Positions 1-10,549 of a DNA stretch of 64,000 bases are shown here, piece by piece (positions within the stretch are counted from its first letter, which is position 1; each line of letters opens with the position of its first letter). A program made the translations under genes and the position numbers. The notes under the pieces are model-generated. The model worked only from the letters and a program-made list of their open reading frames with translations, made no database searches and was not told the origin of the DNA. Source of the stretch: Robertmurraya dakarensis (lineage in GTDB: Bacteria; Bacillota; Bacilli; Bacillales; Cytobacillaceae); assembly GCF_900156875.1 (NCBI RefSeq), contig NZ_LT707409.1, forward strand, positions 2,346,244 through 2,410,243, read 5' to 3'.

Positions 1-987
1 TGTTCTGATTTGAACTTCAAGAGGATCTCCCTTAGGACCAATTACCGTCGTATGCAAGGATTGATACATATTAGGCTTCGGCATAGCAATATAATCCTTA
101 AATCTTCCTGGCATAGGCTTCCAGCAAGTATGAATAATCCCAAGCACGGCGTAGCAATCTTTAATACTATTAACCACAATTCTTACGGCCAGCAGATCAT
201 AAATTTCGTTAAACTGTTTATTTTGAATAACCATTTTTCGATAAATACTATAAATATGCTTCGGACGTCCCGATATATCAGCATTGATTGATACATCTGC
301 CAGAGAGCTCCGCATAATCTCGATGACTTCATCAAGGTACTGTTCGCGCTCCGCACGCTTCTTTTTCATGAGATTAACAATTCGATAGTATTGCTGTGGA
401 TTCAAATACCGCAGTGCAGTATCCTCTAATTCCCATTTAATTTTGGAAATTCCGAGTCGATGTGCAAGCGGCGCAAATATTTCCAATGTTTCATTCGCAA
501 TACGTCTCTGCTTTTCAGCTGGGAGATGCTTTAAGGTCCGCATATTATGAAGTCTATCAGCAAGCTTAATTAATATCACACGAATATCCTGAGCCATCGC
601 CACGAACATTTTCCGGTGATTTTCAGCTTGTTGTTCTTCATGCGATTTATATCTAATTTTTCCGAGCTTCGTAACACCATCGACTAACATAGCCACTTCA
701 TCATTGAATTCCCTGCGGATATCATCCAGAGTTACCTCTGTATCCTCAACGACATCGTGGAGAAAACCTGCACCAACCGTATCTGGATCCATCTCCAAAT
801 CAGCTAGAATTCCAGCTACTTGAATGGGATGAATAATATACGGCTCTCCAGATTTTCGATATTGTTCACGATGTGCATGTCTAGCAAATTCATAAGCTTT
901 TTTAACTAGTTCAACATGCTCATCATTTAAATATTTTCTAGTTTTATCGATGACTTGTTCGGCGGTTAGTACTTGGTCCTTCGCCAT
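1..987 (-). CDS. relA: Bifunctional (p)ppGpp synthetase/hydrolase Rel, N-terminal 329 residues (cut by window edge)
   Basis: This RSH-family enzyme makes and degrades the alarmone (p)ppGpp in the cytoplasm. Only the N-terminal catalytic half lies in the window; the reading frame is open through base 1. The HD hydrolase shows His53, the HD pair at 77-78 and Asp144 in KLADRLHN, at the same positions as in characterised Rel enzymes. The synthetase domain follows, with [12 protein letters not shown] near 240 and [10 protein letters not shown] with Asp264. Start is the ATG at 987 ([12 protein letters not shown]). The missing part should hold TGS and ACT domains. apt lies upstream on the same strand, as in B. 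subtilis. All expected hydrolase residues are present, so a bifunctional enzyme is likely. Confidence 0.96.
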   Translation of the reverse strand, partial: MAKDQVLTAEQVIDKTRKYLNDEHVELVKKAYEFARHAHREQYRKSGEPYIIHPIQVAGILADLEMDPDTVGAGFLHDVVEDTEVTLDDIRREFNDEVAMLVDGVTKLGKIRYKSHEEQQAENHRKMFVAMAQDIRVILIKLADRLHNMRTLKHLPAEKQRRIANETLEIFAPLAHRLGISKIKWELEDTALRYLNPQQYYRIVNLMKKKRAEREQYLDEVIEIMRSSLADVSINADISGRPKHIYSIYRKMVIQNKQFNEIYDLLAVRIVVNSIKDCYAVLGIIHTCWKPMPGRFKDYIAMPKPNMYQSLHTTVIGPKGDPLEVQIRT

Positions 988-1225
988 ATAATCACCTTAT
1001 CTATTTTAAAATTCATCTAATTGTTAAACATTTAACATTCTTTTTAAATTAGAATGATTGTTACTATTATCGAAAAAAAAATGACATATGTAAAGAGATA
1101 CAGTACTCTTTTTCTTGGAAAATAAAGTTTTTGTCGAAATTTGAGTTAAAAACTACTATTTAAAGGGTTTTTTTACCATTTTAAATAAATATAAGGAATA
1201 AATAGTCATTCTTCCCATAACAGAA

Positions 1226-1249
1226 AAGAGCGCATCATACAGCGCTCTT
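1226..1249 (-). terminator. Probable intrinsic terminator after apt
   Basis: Inverted repeat aagagcgc/gcgctctt with an 8-nt loop lies just after the apt stop codon. On the minus strand the 3' side runs into a short T-rich stretch. It separates apt from relA, whose own promoter should lie in the 240-nt AT-rich gap that follows. Confidence 0.7.
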
Positions 1250-1260
1250 CTTGTTAAACT

Positions 1261-1773
1261 TTAGTAGTGCATTAAAGTGAGGACGTCATAACCTTCTAGT
1301 TTCTTTCGTCCATCTAAGTAGCTTAGTTCTATTAAGAAAGCAATTCCTGCTACAACCCCGCCAAGTTCTTCAACGAGCTTAATTGTTGCTTCAATCGTTC
1401 CGCCTGTCGCAAGCAGGTCATCCGTAATTAGCACTCGCTGCCCTGGTTTAATAGCATCTTTATGAATCGTTAAGACATCCTTCCCGTACTCAAGGCCATA
1501 ATCTACTTTTACCGTTTCACGAGGAAGTTTGCCTTCTTTACGAACAGGAGCAAAACCAATTCCTAAAGAATAAGCGACTGGACAGCCGATAATAAAGCCT
1601 CTTGCCTCAGGTCCAACGATAAGGTCAATATCTTTGTCACGTGCATATTCTACAATTTGATCGGTAGCATATCGATATGCATCACCATTGTTCATTAATG
1701 GTGTGATGTCTTTAAATTTAATTCCCTCTTTTGGCCAATCCTCTACAATTGCGATATGTTGTTTTAAATCCAT
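1261..1773 (-). CDS. apt: Adenine phosphoribosyltransferase
   Basis: Purine salvage enzyme that converts adenine and PRPP to AMP in the cytoplasm. The 170-residue length is normal for the family. The N-terminus [18 protein letters not shown] is typical, and the PRPP-binding loop [13 protein letters not shown] is intact near residue 118. The start ATG overlaps the recJ stop codon by one base (TAATG), with GGAGG upstream inside recJ, suggesting translational coupling. The order recJ-apt-relA is conserved in Bacillus. Confidence 0.96.
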   Translation of the reverse strand: MDLKQHIAIVEDWPKEGIKFKDITPLMNNGDAYRYATDQIVEYARDKDIDLIVGPEARGFIIGCPVAYSLGIGFAPVRKEGKLPRETVKVDYGLEYGKDVLTIHKDAIKPGQRVLITDDLLATGGTIEATIKLVEELGGVVAGIAFLIELSYLDGRKKLEGYDVLTLMHY

Positions 1774-4124
1774 TATAATTTAGCCTCCTCAAAATTAACC
1801 GACCCTTGTATCCTTTGATCAAACCAGCTTTTCAGCTGCTGATAGGAAGAATATAATAATTCACTTTCAAGAGCATATTGTGCTTGTTTTTGTTGATACG
1901 TAGGTGATTCAGATAAATCTTTCTTATTTACAACCTTATTTAAGGTGATAGATCCCTCATTTAAGGATATAAAATCTAATTCAAGAAACACTTGTGACAT
2001 AAAGTCTATTGTTTCAAGAGACCAGCCGCGATATTTCGCTAGGGCATCTCCGTGTTTTTTCAAATCGAATGGAGCCTTTTTAGCAAGAAATGCATAATAC
2101 CATTTGAAATGCTCTCTTGTTGGCATCGTACTAAAGAAGTCACTGTCCTTTTTATAAAAATGTGTGTAAATCCTTGCTGGGGTTTTGCCGGCAAATAAAT
2201 GCTCTACGATTTCCATACTTGGCGGCATGTCCACAATGACAACATTTTCATCCGCAACCTCTAATTCTTTCGCCTGTTGAATGGTCTCAACTAGTAAGAA
2301 CTCAACCTCTTTTTTCACATTAAACTTATTATGAAGTTCTTTATTAAAAATTACCCATTTTCCATTTGAAACGATATCATTTAATTTGTCCAGCTTCTTT
2401 TGGCCGCGATAGTCAAATAGTTGCCAATGAGCCACAGATAAATCTTTTACGAAAATCTGTGGTTTTCGTATGTTATTCCACTCATTAATCGATAGCTCTC
2501 CTATAACGGAAAGCTTCGATGAAGGAGAAACTTCCTCGAACACATGTCCAAGACCGAAACCAACCCCGTCTAGAGAGACACCCTCGTTTTCAAGTGTTAA
2601 TTTTAGATGGTTTTGATTGGCACCTATCTTCTTAATTTGTGAAACAGCATTATCGCTAAGAAGTACTTTTGGTTTTGGATTACTCATCCCAAATGGCGCA
2701 AGAAGCTGCAGCTCTTCAATCGCTTTTATATGAACATCCTTTAACTGAACCTCGATATCAAGCTTAGTAACCGGTACAAAGTCTTCCGCTGTTAGCTGCT
2801 CAGTCGCTAGGGTATTTAATCGATTTCGGAGCTCATCTACATCATCAATTTTCAACGTCATTCCTGCAGCCATTGTATGCCCGCCGAAATGCGGTAAAAT
2901 CTCACGGCATTGTGATAAATTTTTAAATAAGTCAAAGCCCTCGATGCTTCTCGCAGACCCTTTTGCCAAGCCCGTTTCTTCATCAAAACTTAATACAATT
3001 GAAGGCCGGTAAAACTTCTCAACCAGCTTTGATGCAACAATCCCGATTACACCTGAATTCCATCCAACATTGCCAACAACAATTACTGACGGTTTGTCAG
3101 AAGTATGGTGTTCCTCCACTTGCTTAATTGCTTCCTCGGCAATAGAGTTAACAATACCTTGTCTTTCCTTATTTAATTCTTCTATTTCTTCAGCGATACT
3201 TTCTGCTAAATAAGGATCATCTGCTAACAGTAAGTCAACAGCAGGATCGGCACTTTCTAGCCTGCCCACTGCATTTATTCTAGGAGCGATCGAAAAACCA
3301 ATTGTTTCTTCATCTATCGCAGGCATCTCAACACCAGCAGTTTTGAATAGAGCCTTCAACCCAACTCTGTCTGTTTGTCTAAGTCTCTTAATTCCATGCT
3401 GAGCAATTAGTCGATTTTCTCCTACTAGCGGAACTAAATCAGCAATTGTCCCAATAGCCGCTAACTCTAGCAAATGCTCAGGAACTTTTTCATATAATGC
3501 ATGAGCCATTTTCAGCGCAACCCCTACACCCGCTAAATCCTTAAAGGGATAGGGACTATTTTCAAGCTTAGGATGGATGATGGCTAGTGCTTCTGGGAGT
3601 TCTGGACCTGGTTCATGATGGTCAGTAATGATTAAATCGACGCCAAGTTCTTTAGCGACCTTAGCTTCGTGAATCGCAGCAATCCCTGTATCCACAGTAA
3701 TAATCAAACGAATTCCACTTTCAGCAGCATAGCGGAAAGCCTGCTCATTTGGCCCATAGCCTTCTGTAAAACGATTTGGTATATAAAACTGTACATGTGC
3801 ACCTAAATCTTGAAGTGTAACCATCATGACTGATGTACTGGTCACACCATCCGCATCATAATCACCAAATATTAAAATAGGTTCCTGTTCTTCAATGGCT
3901 TTCTTTATACGATTTACAGCAGCATCCATGCCCGTCATCAAATACGGGTCATGAAAGGTTTGCCCTTTATTATATAAAAACGAATGTGCTGCCTCAGGGG
4001 CGTCAATTCCACGCTTCACTAATAATGACGCTACAAGAGGCGTAATTCCTAGTTCTTTCACAAGTCTATCAGTCTTATCTTGATCAGCTTGCTGGAAAGT
4101 CCATCGTGTTTTCGGTTTTAGCAT
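1773..4124 (-). CDS. recJ: Single-stranded-DNA-specific exonuclease RecJ
   Basis: 5'-3' single-strand exonuclease of recombination and repair. DHH-family motifs are visible: [10 protein letters not shown] (motif I), a conserved Asp in VDTGIAAI, and TDHHEPGP (motif III), followed by the DHHA1-type region (GGHTMAAGM near 435) and the OB-fold and long C-terminal extension seen in Firmicutes. I take the ATG at 4124 ([12 protein letters not shown]) because GAGGGGT lies at good spacing; an in-frame start 54 nt upstream has no ribosome-binding site. The result is 783 residues, the usual size. The gene overlaps apt by one base. Confidence 0.95.
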   Translation of the reverse strand: MLKPKTRWTFQQADQDKTDRLVKELGITPLVASLLVKRGIDAPEAAHSFLYNKGQTFHDPYLMTGMDAAVNRIKKAIEEQEPILIFGDYDADGVTSTSVMMVTLQDLGAHVQFYIPNRFTEGYGPNEQAFRYAAESGIRLIITVDTGIAAIHEAKVAKELGVDLIITDHHEPGPELPEALAIIHPKLENSPYPFKDLAGVGVALKMAHALYEKVPEHLLELAAIGTIADLVPLVGENRLIAQHGIKRLRQTDRVGLKALFKTAGVEMPAIDEETIGFSIAPRINAVGRLESADPAVDLLLADDPYLAESIAEEIEELNKERQGIVNSIAEEAIKQVEEHHTSDKPSVIVVGNVGWNSGVIGIVASKLVEKFYRPSIVLSFDEETGLAKGSARSIEGFDLFKNLSQCREILPHFGGHTMAAGMTLKIDDVDELRNRLNTLATEQLTAEDFVPVTKLDIEVQLKDVHIKAIEELQLLAPFGMSNPKPKVLLSDNAVSQIKKIGANQNHLKLTLENEGVSLDGVGFGLGHVFEEVSPSSKLSVIGELSINEWNNIRKPQIFVKDLSVAHWQLFDYRGQKKLDKLNDIVSNGKWVIFNKELHNKFNVKKEVEFLLVETIQQAKELEVADENVVIVDMPPSMEIVEHLFAGKTPARIYTHFYKKDSDFFSTMPTREHFKWYYAFLAKKAPFDLKKHGDALAKYRGWSLETIDFMSQVFLELDFISLNEGSITLNKVVNKKDLSESPTYQQKQAQYALESELLYSSYQQLKSWFDQRIQGSVNFEEAKL

Positions 4125-4173
4125 ACGTTCACCCCTCAACTTTTCTATTATACAGGAGGGGTACTTCTTAAAC

Positions 4174-4201
4174 AACAAAAACAGCGAGCTAAGCCGCTGT
4201 T
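4174..4201 (-). terminator. Intrinsic terminator after the CDF transporter gene
   Basis: On the minus strand AACAGCG and CGCTGTT form a 7-bp stem with an 8-nt loop followed by TTTTTG. It lies between the transporter stop codon and the recJ start, so recJ probably has separate initiation. Confidence 0.7.
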
Positions 4202-4211
4202 ACATTATACC

Positions 4212-5129
4212 TTAAATGATATTAAAGTCGACAGAAGAATCAGGGTTGTATGGATTGATATGCACAAAGACATTTTGAATATTTTTTTGTTCCATTAGCC
4301 TCTTTTTCACTTCTTTTCCAACTTTATGTCCTTCCTCTACTGTCATGTGGGGATCAACAGAAATTTTGAGATCTACGATTACGTAATGACCATGAACTCT
4401 TGCGTGCAGGACATCGATTTTCTTAACATCCTCTACCTCTTCCACGATTTTTCGAAAATCAACTGTTTCTTCCTCCTGAAGAACTTGATCAAGTGTATTA
4501 TAGATAGATTCCTTTCCAAGCTGAAACGCCATTTTTAGAATAAATAACGAAACGAATATTCCGGCAACCGGATCTGCATAGACAAGCCAGCCTATCTGAA
4601 AAAACTCCCCAGAAATGGCAAATCCAATCCCTATTAAAGCAGCAAGAGAAGAATAAACATCCGAACGATGGTCATAGGCTGTAACGATTAAAGCATCGCT
4701 ATTTAATTTTTTCCCAAGCTTATATGTATAGCGAAACATTCCTTCTTTTACGATAATCGAAGCGATCACTGCGTAAATCGCAAATGTTTTTGGCGCTTCA
4801 ATCGGTTCAAAGAACGCTTCAAACGAGGACTTTCCAATTTCAAACCCAACTAATACTAATAACACAGCCACAATAATGGCAGCGATCGATTCTGCTTTCC
4901 CGTGTCCATATGGATGTTCTTCATCCGGAGGCTGCTTTGCTGCTCTCAAGCCCACAAATACAACTAATGAGCCCGCTACATCGGAAGCAGAATTCACAGC
5001 ATCAGCAACCAGTGCTCGGCTGTTTGCAGATACCCCTACAATATACTTTAAGACGGCTAATAAGAGGTTCCCTGCAATTCCGACCTTTGCCACAAATTCA
5101 GCTTTCTTAAAACGTGCATCATTCTCCAA
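4212..5129 (-). CDS. Cation diffusion facilitator (CDF) family transporter
   Basis: Membrane exporter of divalent metal ions in exchange for protons. The family pattern is clear: six hydrophobic segments; metal-site sequences VADAVNSASDVAGS in TM2, HPYGHGKAES after it and YDHRSDVYSS in TM5; and a cytoplasmic C-terminal domain (HGHYVIVDLKISVDPHMTVEEGH). I place the start at the TTG at 5129 because AGAAGGGGAG lies 8 nt upstream; an in-frame TTG at 5174 has a weaker site. Metal specificity cannot be read from sequence. In B. subtilis this interval holds yrvC and yrvD instead, so the gene is a local substitution. Confidence 0.9.
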   Translation of the reverse strand: MENDARFKKAEFVAKVGIAGNLLLAVLKYIVGVSANSRALVADAVNSASDVAGSLVVFVGLRAAKQPPDEEHPYGHGKAESIAAIIVAVLLVLVGFEIGKSSFEAFFEPIEAPKTFAIYAVIASIIVKEGMFRYTYKLGKKLNSDALIVTAYDHRSDVYSSLAALIGIGFAISGEFFQIGWLVYADPVAGIFVSLFILKMAFQLGKESIYNTLDQVLQEEETVDFRKIVEEVEDVKKIDVLHARVHGHYVIVDLKISVDPHMTVEEGHKVGKEVKKRLMEQKNIQNVFVHINPYNPDSSVDFNII

Positions 5130-5213
5130 CCTTACAACTCCCCTTCTGAATTTCCTTCGTTTAGTGTACCCCAAAATTACCCTGTATGATTACGAACCTT
5201 AAGTTTTAAAGAC

Positions 5214-5243
5214 AAAAAAACCGCAGAAGGTCTGCGGTTTTTT
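5214..5243 (-). terminator. Strong intrinsic terminator after secDF
   Basis: Eleven-base-pair inverted repeat aaaaccgcaga/tctgcggtttt with a 3-nt loop, flanked by an A run on one side and a T run on the other. It can end transcription on either strand; the gene it serves is secDF. Confidence 0.85.
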
Positions 5244-5250
5244 GCTGCGA

Positions 5251-7515
5251 CTATACTTGTGGTTCATCACTAACTTTTTTCTTCTCTTTATATGTGATGA
5301 GCACGCCTTTTTCTTTCAATTCTTTCGCTTTCCATACATACCAAAGCTGTGCGGCTAAACAAATGGAAGAGTAAACACCTGCTAACATTCCTATAAATAA
5401 GGCGAATGCAAAGTTACTAATGGCATCACTTCCAAAGACTAGGATCGCAAGAACTGCTAAAATCGTTGTTAAAGATGTATTAATAGATCTTGTCAATGTC
5501 TGGCGCAAGCTTGTATTGACAACATCCTGCAGTTCTTCAACTGTTTTAATCTTTTTCCTCTTGCGGAGATTTTCACGTATTCGGTCAAAGGTAACGATTG
5601 TATCGTTAATGGAATAACCGACAATCGTTAAAACGGCCGCTATGAAGGTCAAATCAACCTCAAGTCTTGTAATGCTGAAGAAGGCAATAATGAAAAACGC
5701 ATCATGTACAAGGGCAATGACAGATGGAATTGCCATCTTCATTTCAAAGCGAACCGTTACATAAATGATAATCCCTATAGAGGCGATCACAACTGCAATC
5801 GCTGCATTCTTCGCCAGTTCTCTTCCAACTGTTGGCGATACGGTACTGACATTCGGTTCAGATCCATATTCTTCTAAGAAGTTGGATTTTAACTGTGCAA
5901 TTTCGTCTTGTGTGAGCTCATCTTTTAAGCGTGCTACACCGATATTGCTATCTTCACCAGAGATAACGATATCATCTGTTTCGATGCCATTTTCTTTCAG
6001 CTTCTGCTGATATTCATCTGCCGTAAGCGCAGAGTTTGCTTGGATTTCAATCCGCGTACCGCTGGTAAAGTCAATTCCTAAGTTTAAACGGAAGATACCT
6101 AAGCTTATTAAGCCTGCTAGCACCATGATTCCACTTATTACAAAAAACTTTTTACGATGCTTTACTAAGTCCCATTTATCAAACTTAGTTGGCAAGTCGA
6201 TTGTATCAAAGTTTTCCGCAATGTCTTTCATATCTTTTTGCTTTACCCCAAACCATCCTGGCTTTTTATTAAAGAGGTTGCTGTTGACCCATAATCCCAA
6301 AAGCCATCTTGTACCATACACAGCTACGAGAAAGCTGACTAAAATACTAACGATTAATGTAGTCGCAAAGCCTTTAACAGAGCTTGTTCCATAGATAAAT
6401 AGTACAATCGCTGCTAAAATCGTTGTCAAATTGGCATCAAGAATGGTTGATAATGAGTTGCTGTTCCCTGCTTTAAAGGCTGCTTTAAGACTTCTGCCAA
6501 CCTTTAATTCTTCTTTAATCCGTTCAAATGTGATGACATTTGCATCCACTGCCATCCCTACACCGAGAATTAATGCTGCAATCCCCGGCAGGGTCAGGAC
6601 AGCATTCATCCAATCAAAAATAAGAAGCGTTAAGAATGTGTAGATAATTAAGGTTGCAACAGAAATAAATCCTGGGAATCGATAATAAAGGATCATAAAC
6701 ACAAAGATTGCCAAGATCCCGATAACCCCAGCTATCACCGTTGATTCAAGTGCCTGTTCACCAAACTGCGCGCCAACAGAAGTAGAATAAATTTCTTCAA
6801 GTTCTACAGGCAGGGCACCTGCGTCCAATAGATTGGCCAATGTTTGGGCTTCTTCAACCGTAAAGCTCCCAACAATCGAAACCGTGCTTTGGTTAAATAT
6901 TTGGTTTACAGTCGGAGCAGAAAGATATTTTGGATCTTCTTTCCCGAGTTCAGCTGCAAAGGAGTCTACTCCTTCTTCAAAATCAAGCCAGATTACCAGC
7001 AGATTATTAGGAGCTCCCATGTTGACAATCTTCTCTGTTACTTCTTTGAACTTGTCCGCACTTTTGAGTTTAATGGATACACTTGGCTGACCATTTTCAT
7101 CGAAGGTTTGTTCTGCACCGCCTTCAACTAGATCTTTTCCATCCATCATCAAATTATCATTAACATCACGAAAAGAAAGATGCGCTTCTGTAGAAAGCAT
7201 TTCACGGGCTTGGTTCTGGTCTTCTACCCCCGCGAGCTGAACGCGTATCCTGTTCTCTCCTTCTATTTGGATGCTTGGTTCACTTACACCAAGAACGTTA
7301 ATCCGATTATTCAGCGCTTCGGCCGTACTTGTCATAATCTCTTCATTAATTTCTTGACCTTCTTCTGGGATGACTTCATAAAGAACTTCAAATCCACCTT
7401 GAAGGTCCAAGCCTAGTTTTATATTACCTAGAATATCTTTGAATGTTACCCCTACGGTTGAACCGATTAATAAAAGAATTAAAAAGAAGGCAACTATTCG
7501 ACTCCGTTTTACCAT
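5251..7515 (-). CDS. secDF: Fused protein translocase subunits SecD and SecF
   Basis: Membrane partner of SecYEG that uses the proton motive force to help preproteins across. At 754 residues it is the fused SecD-SecF typical of Bacillus. The SecD half begins with a transmembrane helix and the periplasmic region (LGLDLQGGFEVLYEV), and carries VGMAVDANVITFERIKEE in its membrane domain. The SecF half starts around residue 445 and contains GYSINDTIVTFDRIREN, the matching motif. AGGAGG precedes the ATG. comN lies just upstream on the same strand, as in B. subtilis. Confidence 0.97.
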   Translation of the reverse strand: MVKRSRIVAFFLILLLIGSTVGVTFKDILGNIKLGLDLQGGFEVLYEVIPEEGQEINEEIMTSTAEALNNRINVLGVSEPSIQIEGENRIRVQLAGVEDQNQAREMLSTEAHLSFRDVNDNLMMDGKDLVEGGAEQTFDENGQPSVSIKLKSADKFKEVTEKIVNMGAPNNLLVIWLDFEEGVDSFAAELGKEDPKYLSAPTVNQIFNQSTVSIVGSFTVEEAQTLANLLDAGALPVELEEIYSTSVGAQFGEQALESTVIAGVIGILAIFVFMILYYRFPGFISVATLIIYTFLTLLIFDWMNAVLTLPGIAALILGVGMAVDANVITFERIKEELKVGRSLKAAFKAGNSNSLSTILDANLTTILAAIVLFIYGTSSVKGFATTLIVSILVSFLVAVYGTRWLLGLWVNSNLFNKKPGWFGVKQKDMKDIAENFDTIDLPTKFDKWDLVKHRKKFFVISGIMVLAGLISLGIFRLNLGIDFTSGTRIEIQANSALTADEYQQKLKENGIETDDIVISGEDSNIGVARLKDELTQDEIAQLKSNFLEEYGSEPNVSTVSPTVGRELAKNAAIAVVIASIGIIIYVTVRFEMKMAIPSVIALVHDAFFIIAFFSITRLEVDLTFIAAVLTIVGYSINDTIVTFDRIRENLRKRKKIKTVEELQDVVNTSLRQTLTRSINTSLTTILAVLAILVFGSDAISNFAFALFIGMLAGVYSSICLAAQLWYVWKAKELKEKGVLITYKEKKKVSDEPQV

Positions 7516-7678
7516 TATGTAAAAATCCTCCTTAGGTTAAGCCAACATGTTTTTAGCAGAAAAACATGTTAAAAAGCAAATGAAAATAAAAAGCCAATAT
7601 TGACATTATGAAATAGATTAGATATGCTGTCAATTTTATATGTAACCATTACTGCGAGTAAATTATGGAACAAGACAA

Positions 7679-7972
7679 TTACTTAAACAGCTCCTTAAAG
7701 TCCTCCACATCAGATGCCCCTAAATCCGGTGATTTAAGAGCTTCTACGGTTGCAAACCCCATATACTCACCAGGTGTTACCGACAAAATATCATCAACTA
7801 ACTCAAAAAGTTTTTTTTCATTTTTCTCCTTCTTCCATTTCTTTTTTGTTAAATATGTCCATAATTGTTCTTCATCCACCGTTTCATATCCAAGCAGTGC
7901 AAACTCTTCTAGTTTACTTCTCAAAGCAGGCTGTACCAATTCACGAAATTCATCAAAACGACTGTTACTCAC
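7679..7972 (-). CDS. comN: Post-transcriptional regulator family protein (ComN-like)
   Basis: Small cytoplasmic protein of about 97 residues matching the B. subtilis ComN/YrzD family by sequence character (LEEFALLGYETVDEEQLWTYL) and by its position between spoVB and secDF. B. subtilis ComN acts after transcription on the late competence comE mRNA and is recruited to division sites by DivIVA; the same role here is inference. Two GTG starts are possible; the second (7972) is better spaced from the GGGGG stretch. Charged, no membrane segment. Confidence 0.8.
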   Translation of the reverse strand: MSNSRFDEFRELVQPALRSKLEEFALLGYETVDEEQLWTYLTKKKWKKEKNEKKLFELVDDILSVTPGEYMGFATVEALKSPDLGASDVEDFKELFK

Positions 7973-8027
7973 AGCCACCGCCCCCTGTAACTCTTTTTTA
8001 GAAAAAGAAATTTTCAGCTACAACTTG

Positions 8028-8057
8028 TCATGCTTTGTCCACTTCTATGCATATAGA
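8028..8057 (+). promoter_or_regulatory. Candidate sigma-E promoter for spoVB
   Basis: TCATGCT and CATATAGA separated by 15 nt resemble the -35 and -10 consensus for the mother-cell factor sigma-E, 45 nt before the spoVB start. spoVB is sigma-E dependent in B. subtilis. The match is partial, so this is only a candidate. Confidence 0.4.
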
Positions 8058-8101
8058 TAATTGTATATGATTACACCTATTTTGAGAAGGACGGGAGCCT
8101 A

Positions 8102-9664
8102 ATGTCAAAGTTTTTAAAAGGGACCATAGTCTTATTAATTGCCGGATTTGTCACAAGAATTCTTGGATTTATTAATCGCATAGTCATTGCCCGCTTCATT
8201 GGTGAAGAAGGCGTAGGACTTTATATGATGGCATTTCCCACTCTGATGCTTGTCATAACCATTACCCAGCTAGGCTTGCCCGTTGCCATCTCAAAGAGAG
8301 TGGCTGAAGCGGAAGCCCAAGGGGACTTTAAGAAGATCAAACAAATCCTAGTCGTTTCTTTAACCACTACTTTTTCACTATCGCTGATTTTTACACCTAT
8401 TTTGTTTCTATCTGCACCTTACTTATCTGAGACAATTTTCACTGATGATCGGACAAGACTGCCGCTTCTTGCCATTGCACCAATTGTACCGATTGTAGCG
8501 ATCTCATCGGTGATTCGAGGATATTTCCAAGGCAGACAGAATATGAAGCCCGCTGCCTATTCACAGGTTATTGAACAAATTGTACGGATCACTCTCATTG
8601 CTCTTTTAACAAAAATGTTCTTGCCATACGGTATTGAGTTTGCAGCAGCTGGTGCGATGCTTGCTTCTGTACTAGGGGAATTAATTTCACTTTTATATCT
8701 ATTTACAACATTTAAATTGAAAAAGAAATTTCCCGTTAGAAAGAGTTTTTTCAAGCATGTAAAAGAAGGGAAAAAAACGTTCGGCGAACTAATGGGGATT
8801 GGTCTTCCGACGCTCGGAAGCAGATTAATTGGGAACCTCTCTTGGTTTTTAGAACCAATTGTTGTTGCACATAGTTTGGCCATTGCCGGCGTTTCTGCCA
8901 TGCTGGCAACAAAGCAATATGGCTCCCTTACAGGTTTGGCAATGCCGCTTCTTTTCTTGCCATCCTTCATTACTTATTCCTTGTCAACATCACTTGTTCC
9001 AGCAATCAGCGAGGCAAACTCGAAAGGTGACAAGGCATTGATCGAATACCGATTGCAACAGGCACTACGGTTTGTTTTCTTAACAGGCGGTCTTGCTATT
9101 ATCATTATGTATGTTCTTGCTAACCCTTTAATGGAACTTATGTACGGTTCTGCTAGCGGTGCCTATTTTATTAAATTAATGGCTCCTTTCTTTATTTTTC
9201 ATTATTTGCAAAGCCCTCTTCAAGCTGTCTTACAGGCACTTGATCTTGCAAGAGCAGCGATGATCAACAGTTTAATTGGTTCGGTTGTCAAGCTGGCTGT
9301 CATTTTTGGACTTGCAAGTCAGGCTTCATTTGGAATCAATGGAGCAGCGATTGGCATTATTGTTGGGATTGTTTTAGTAACCTTGCTTCACTTTGCTACC
9401 GTTCTAAAAAAGATTTCTTTTACCTTTTATGTAAGAGACTACTTAAAATCATTTATAACCATCGCCCTGTCCGGATGGCTCGGATCGATAACTTTTCAAT
9501 TTTTGTCTGTTGAGGTAAACAGCATTAGTAAAATTATGATAACTGCTTTAGCCATTAGTTTATCCTACATTGTTTTCTTACTGCTGTTTGGCTTAGTTAC
9601 AAAAAAGGACCTAAGGAGAATACCAAAAGTCGGCCCCGCATTATCATGGCTTGCTTTTAAGTAA
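8102..9664 (+). CDS. spoVB: Stage V sporulation protein B, MOP-superfamily flippase-like
   Basis: Polytopic membrane protein of 520 residues needed for spore cortex formation, thought to handle lipid-linked peptidoglycan precursor in the mother cell. The start MSKFLKGTIVLLIAGFVTRILGFINRIVIARFIGEEGVGLYMMAFP is the polysaccharide-transport N-terminal signature, and roughly 12-14 hydrophobic segments follow. GAAGGACGGGAGCCTA provides the ribosome-binding site. It is transcribed away from comN, as in B. subtilis. Several MOP-family paralogs exist in bacilli (YtgP, YkvU), but synteny makes SpoVB the best call. Confidence 0.93.
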   Translation: MSKFLKGTIVLLIAGFVTRILGFINRIVIARFIGEEGVGLYMMAFPTLMLVITITQLGLPVAISKRVAEAEAQGDFKKIKQILVVSLTTTFSLSLIFTPILFLSAPYLSETIFTDDRTRLPLLAIAPIVPIVAISSVIRGYFQGRQNMKPAAYSQVIEQIVRITLIALLTKMFLPYGIEFAAAGAMLASVLGELISLLYLFTTFKLKKKFPVRKSFFKHVKEGKKTFGELMGIGLPTLGSRLIGNLSWFLEPIVVAHSLAIAGVSAMLATKQYGSLTGLAMPLLFLPSFITYSLSTSLVPAISEANSKGDKALIEYRLQQALRFVFLTGGLAIIIMYVLANPLMELMYGSASGAYFIKLMAPFFIFHYLQSPLQAVLQALDLARAAMINSLIGSVVKLAVIFGLASQASFGINGAAIGIIVGIVLVTLLHFATVLKKISFTFYVRDYLKSFITIALSGWLGSITFQFLSVEVNSISKIMITALAISLSYIVFLLLFGLVTKKDLRRIPKVGPALSWLAFK

Positions 9665-9668
9665 GGTT

Positions 9669-9698
9669 AAAAAAGGCGGCATATCTGCCTCCTTTTTT
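9669..9698. terminator. Bidirectional terminator between spoVB and yrbG
   Basis: AAAAAAGG and CCTTTTTT flank a GC-rich hairpin (GGCGGCA/TGCCTCC, one mismatch). It lies between convergent genes and overlaps the yrbG stop codon, so it can serve both. Confidence 0.75.
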
Positions 9699-10341
9699 AA
9701 TTCACATCATTAAAATCTATAAAAAACTTTCCATCCTGGAAACTGCAAAAGGAAATGTCATTGTATTCTGTTAACCCCCGCTTTTGCAGCTGGCGTTCCA
9801 GCCAAGCTCTACTTTTTTCAATCCTTTCTAGGTTTTTTTCTTGGATCACTCCATCAATAATCAGAGGAATGGTAATCCCTTTCGTTTTTGGGTCTTTTTC
9901 GAATACCGATAATTTCCCGGAAGTCTCTAGAATGGCAAACTCAACGTCGGCAATGTTGCGAACATTTTTTTCGCGAAGCTGCAGCAATAAATCATCAAAA
10001 TTATATCGCTGCTGTTTCATCTGTTCTTCATCAATTTTACCGTCATTGATGATCACCACTGGCTTTCCTTCGACGATATCTCGAAATTTCTTACTCTTTA
10101 AAGAAACGAGGGCAAGACTAATTTGAATTGCCATTAAAAACAGCATCGGAATAATAGAGTGGATTAAAATTCTTTGAGGTTCCTCGATTGCCGTAACAGC
10201 CATCTCCGCGATCATGATGTAGACGACTAAGTCTAATATACTTAATTCACCGATTTCTCTTTTTCCCATCGCCCGAAAAATGAGGATGATCAGGGCATAC
10301 AAAAATAAGGTTCTTGCTAAAATCAGAAGGACCCCGTCCAA
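9697..10341 (-). CDS. yrbG: DUF421/YetF-family membrane protein (YrbG-like)
   Basis: Protein of 214 residues with three N-terminal hydrophobic helices (LILARTLFLYALIILIFRAMGKREIGEL, then LDLVVYIMIAEMAVTAI) and a soluble C-terminal domain containing GKPVVIINDGKIDEEQMKQ, the YetF/DUF421 signature. Members sit in the membrane and are linked to spore or stress functions, but the biochemical role is unknown. The TTG start follows GGAAGGGGG at good spacing. Position beside spoVB and yrzE matches B. subtilis yrbG. Confidence 0.85.
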   Translation of the reverse strand: MDGVLLILARTLFLYALIILIFRAMGKREIGELSILDLVVYIMIAEMAVTAIEEPQRILIHSIIPMLFLMAIQISLALVSLKSKKFRDIVEGKPVVIINDGKIDEEQMKQQRYNFDDLLLQLREKNVRNIADVEFAILETSGKLSVFEKDPKTKGITIPLIIDGVIQEKNLERIEKSRAWLERQLQKRGLTEYNDISFCSFQDGKFFIDFNDVN

Positions 10342-10549
10342 TTTAATCCCCCTTCCAAGACATATTCCTTCTTAATATGTGCATGATGAACGAAAATCAC
10401 TAAGCTCAATTTTTTCCTCTTTCGTTCAACATGGAATCTTCCAACAGTAAAAAAATAATTCCATTCTATTTTATCTCCAAAATGAATATGCATGTACTAA
10501 GAAAAGAAACAAGCTTATGATTATTATGATCAAGCTTTTCTGAAAGGAG

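Noticed and set aside
10-291. Plus-strand 93-residue frame at the left edge
   Set aside because: Antisense to the Rel synthetase domain, which has intact catalytic motifs.
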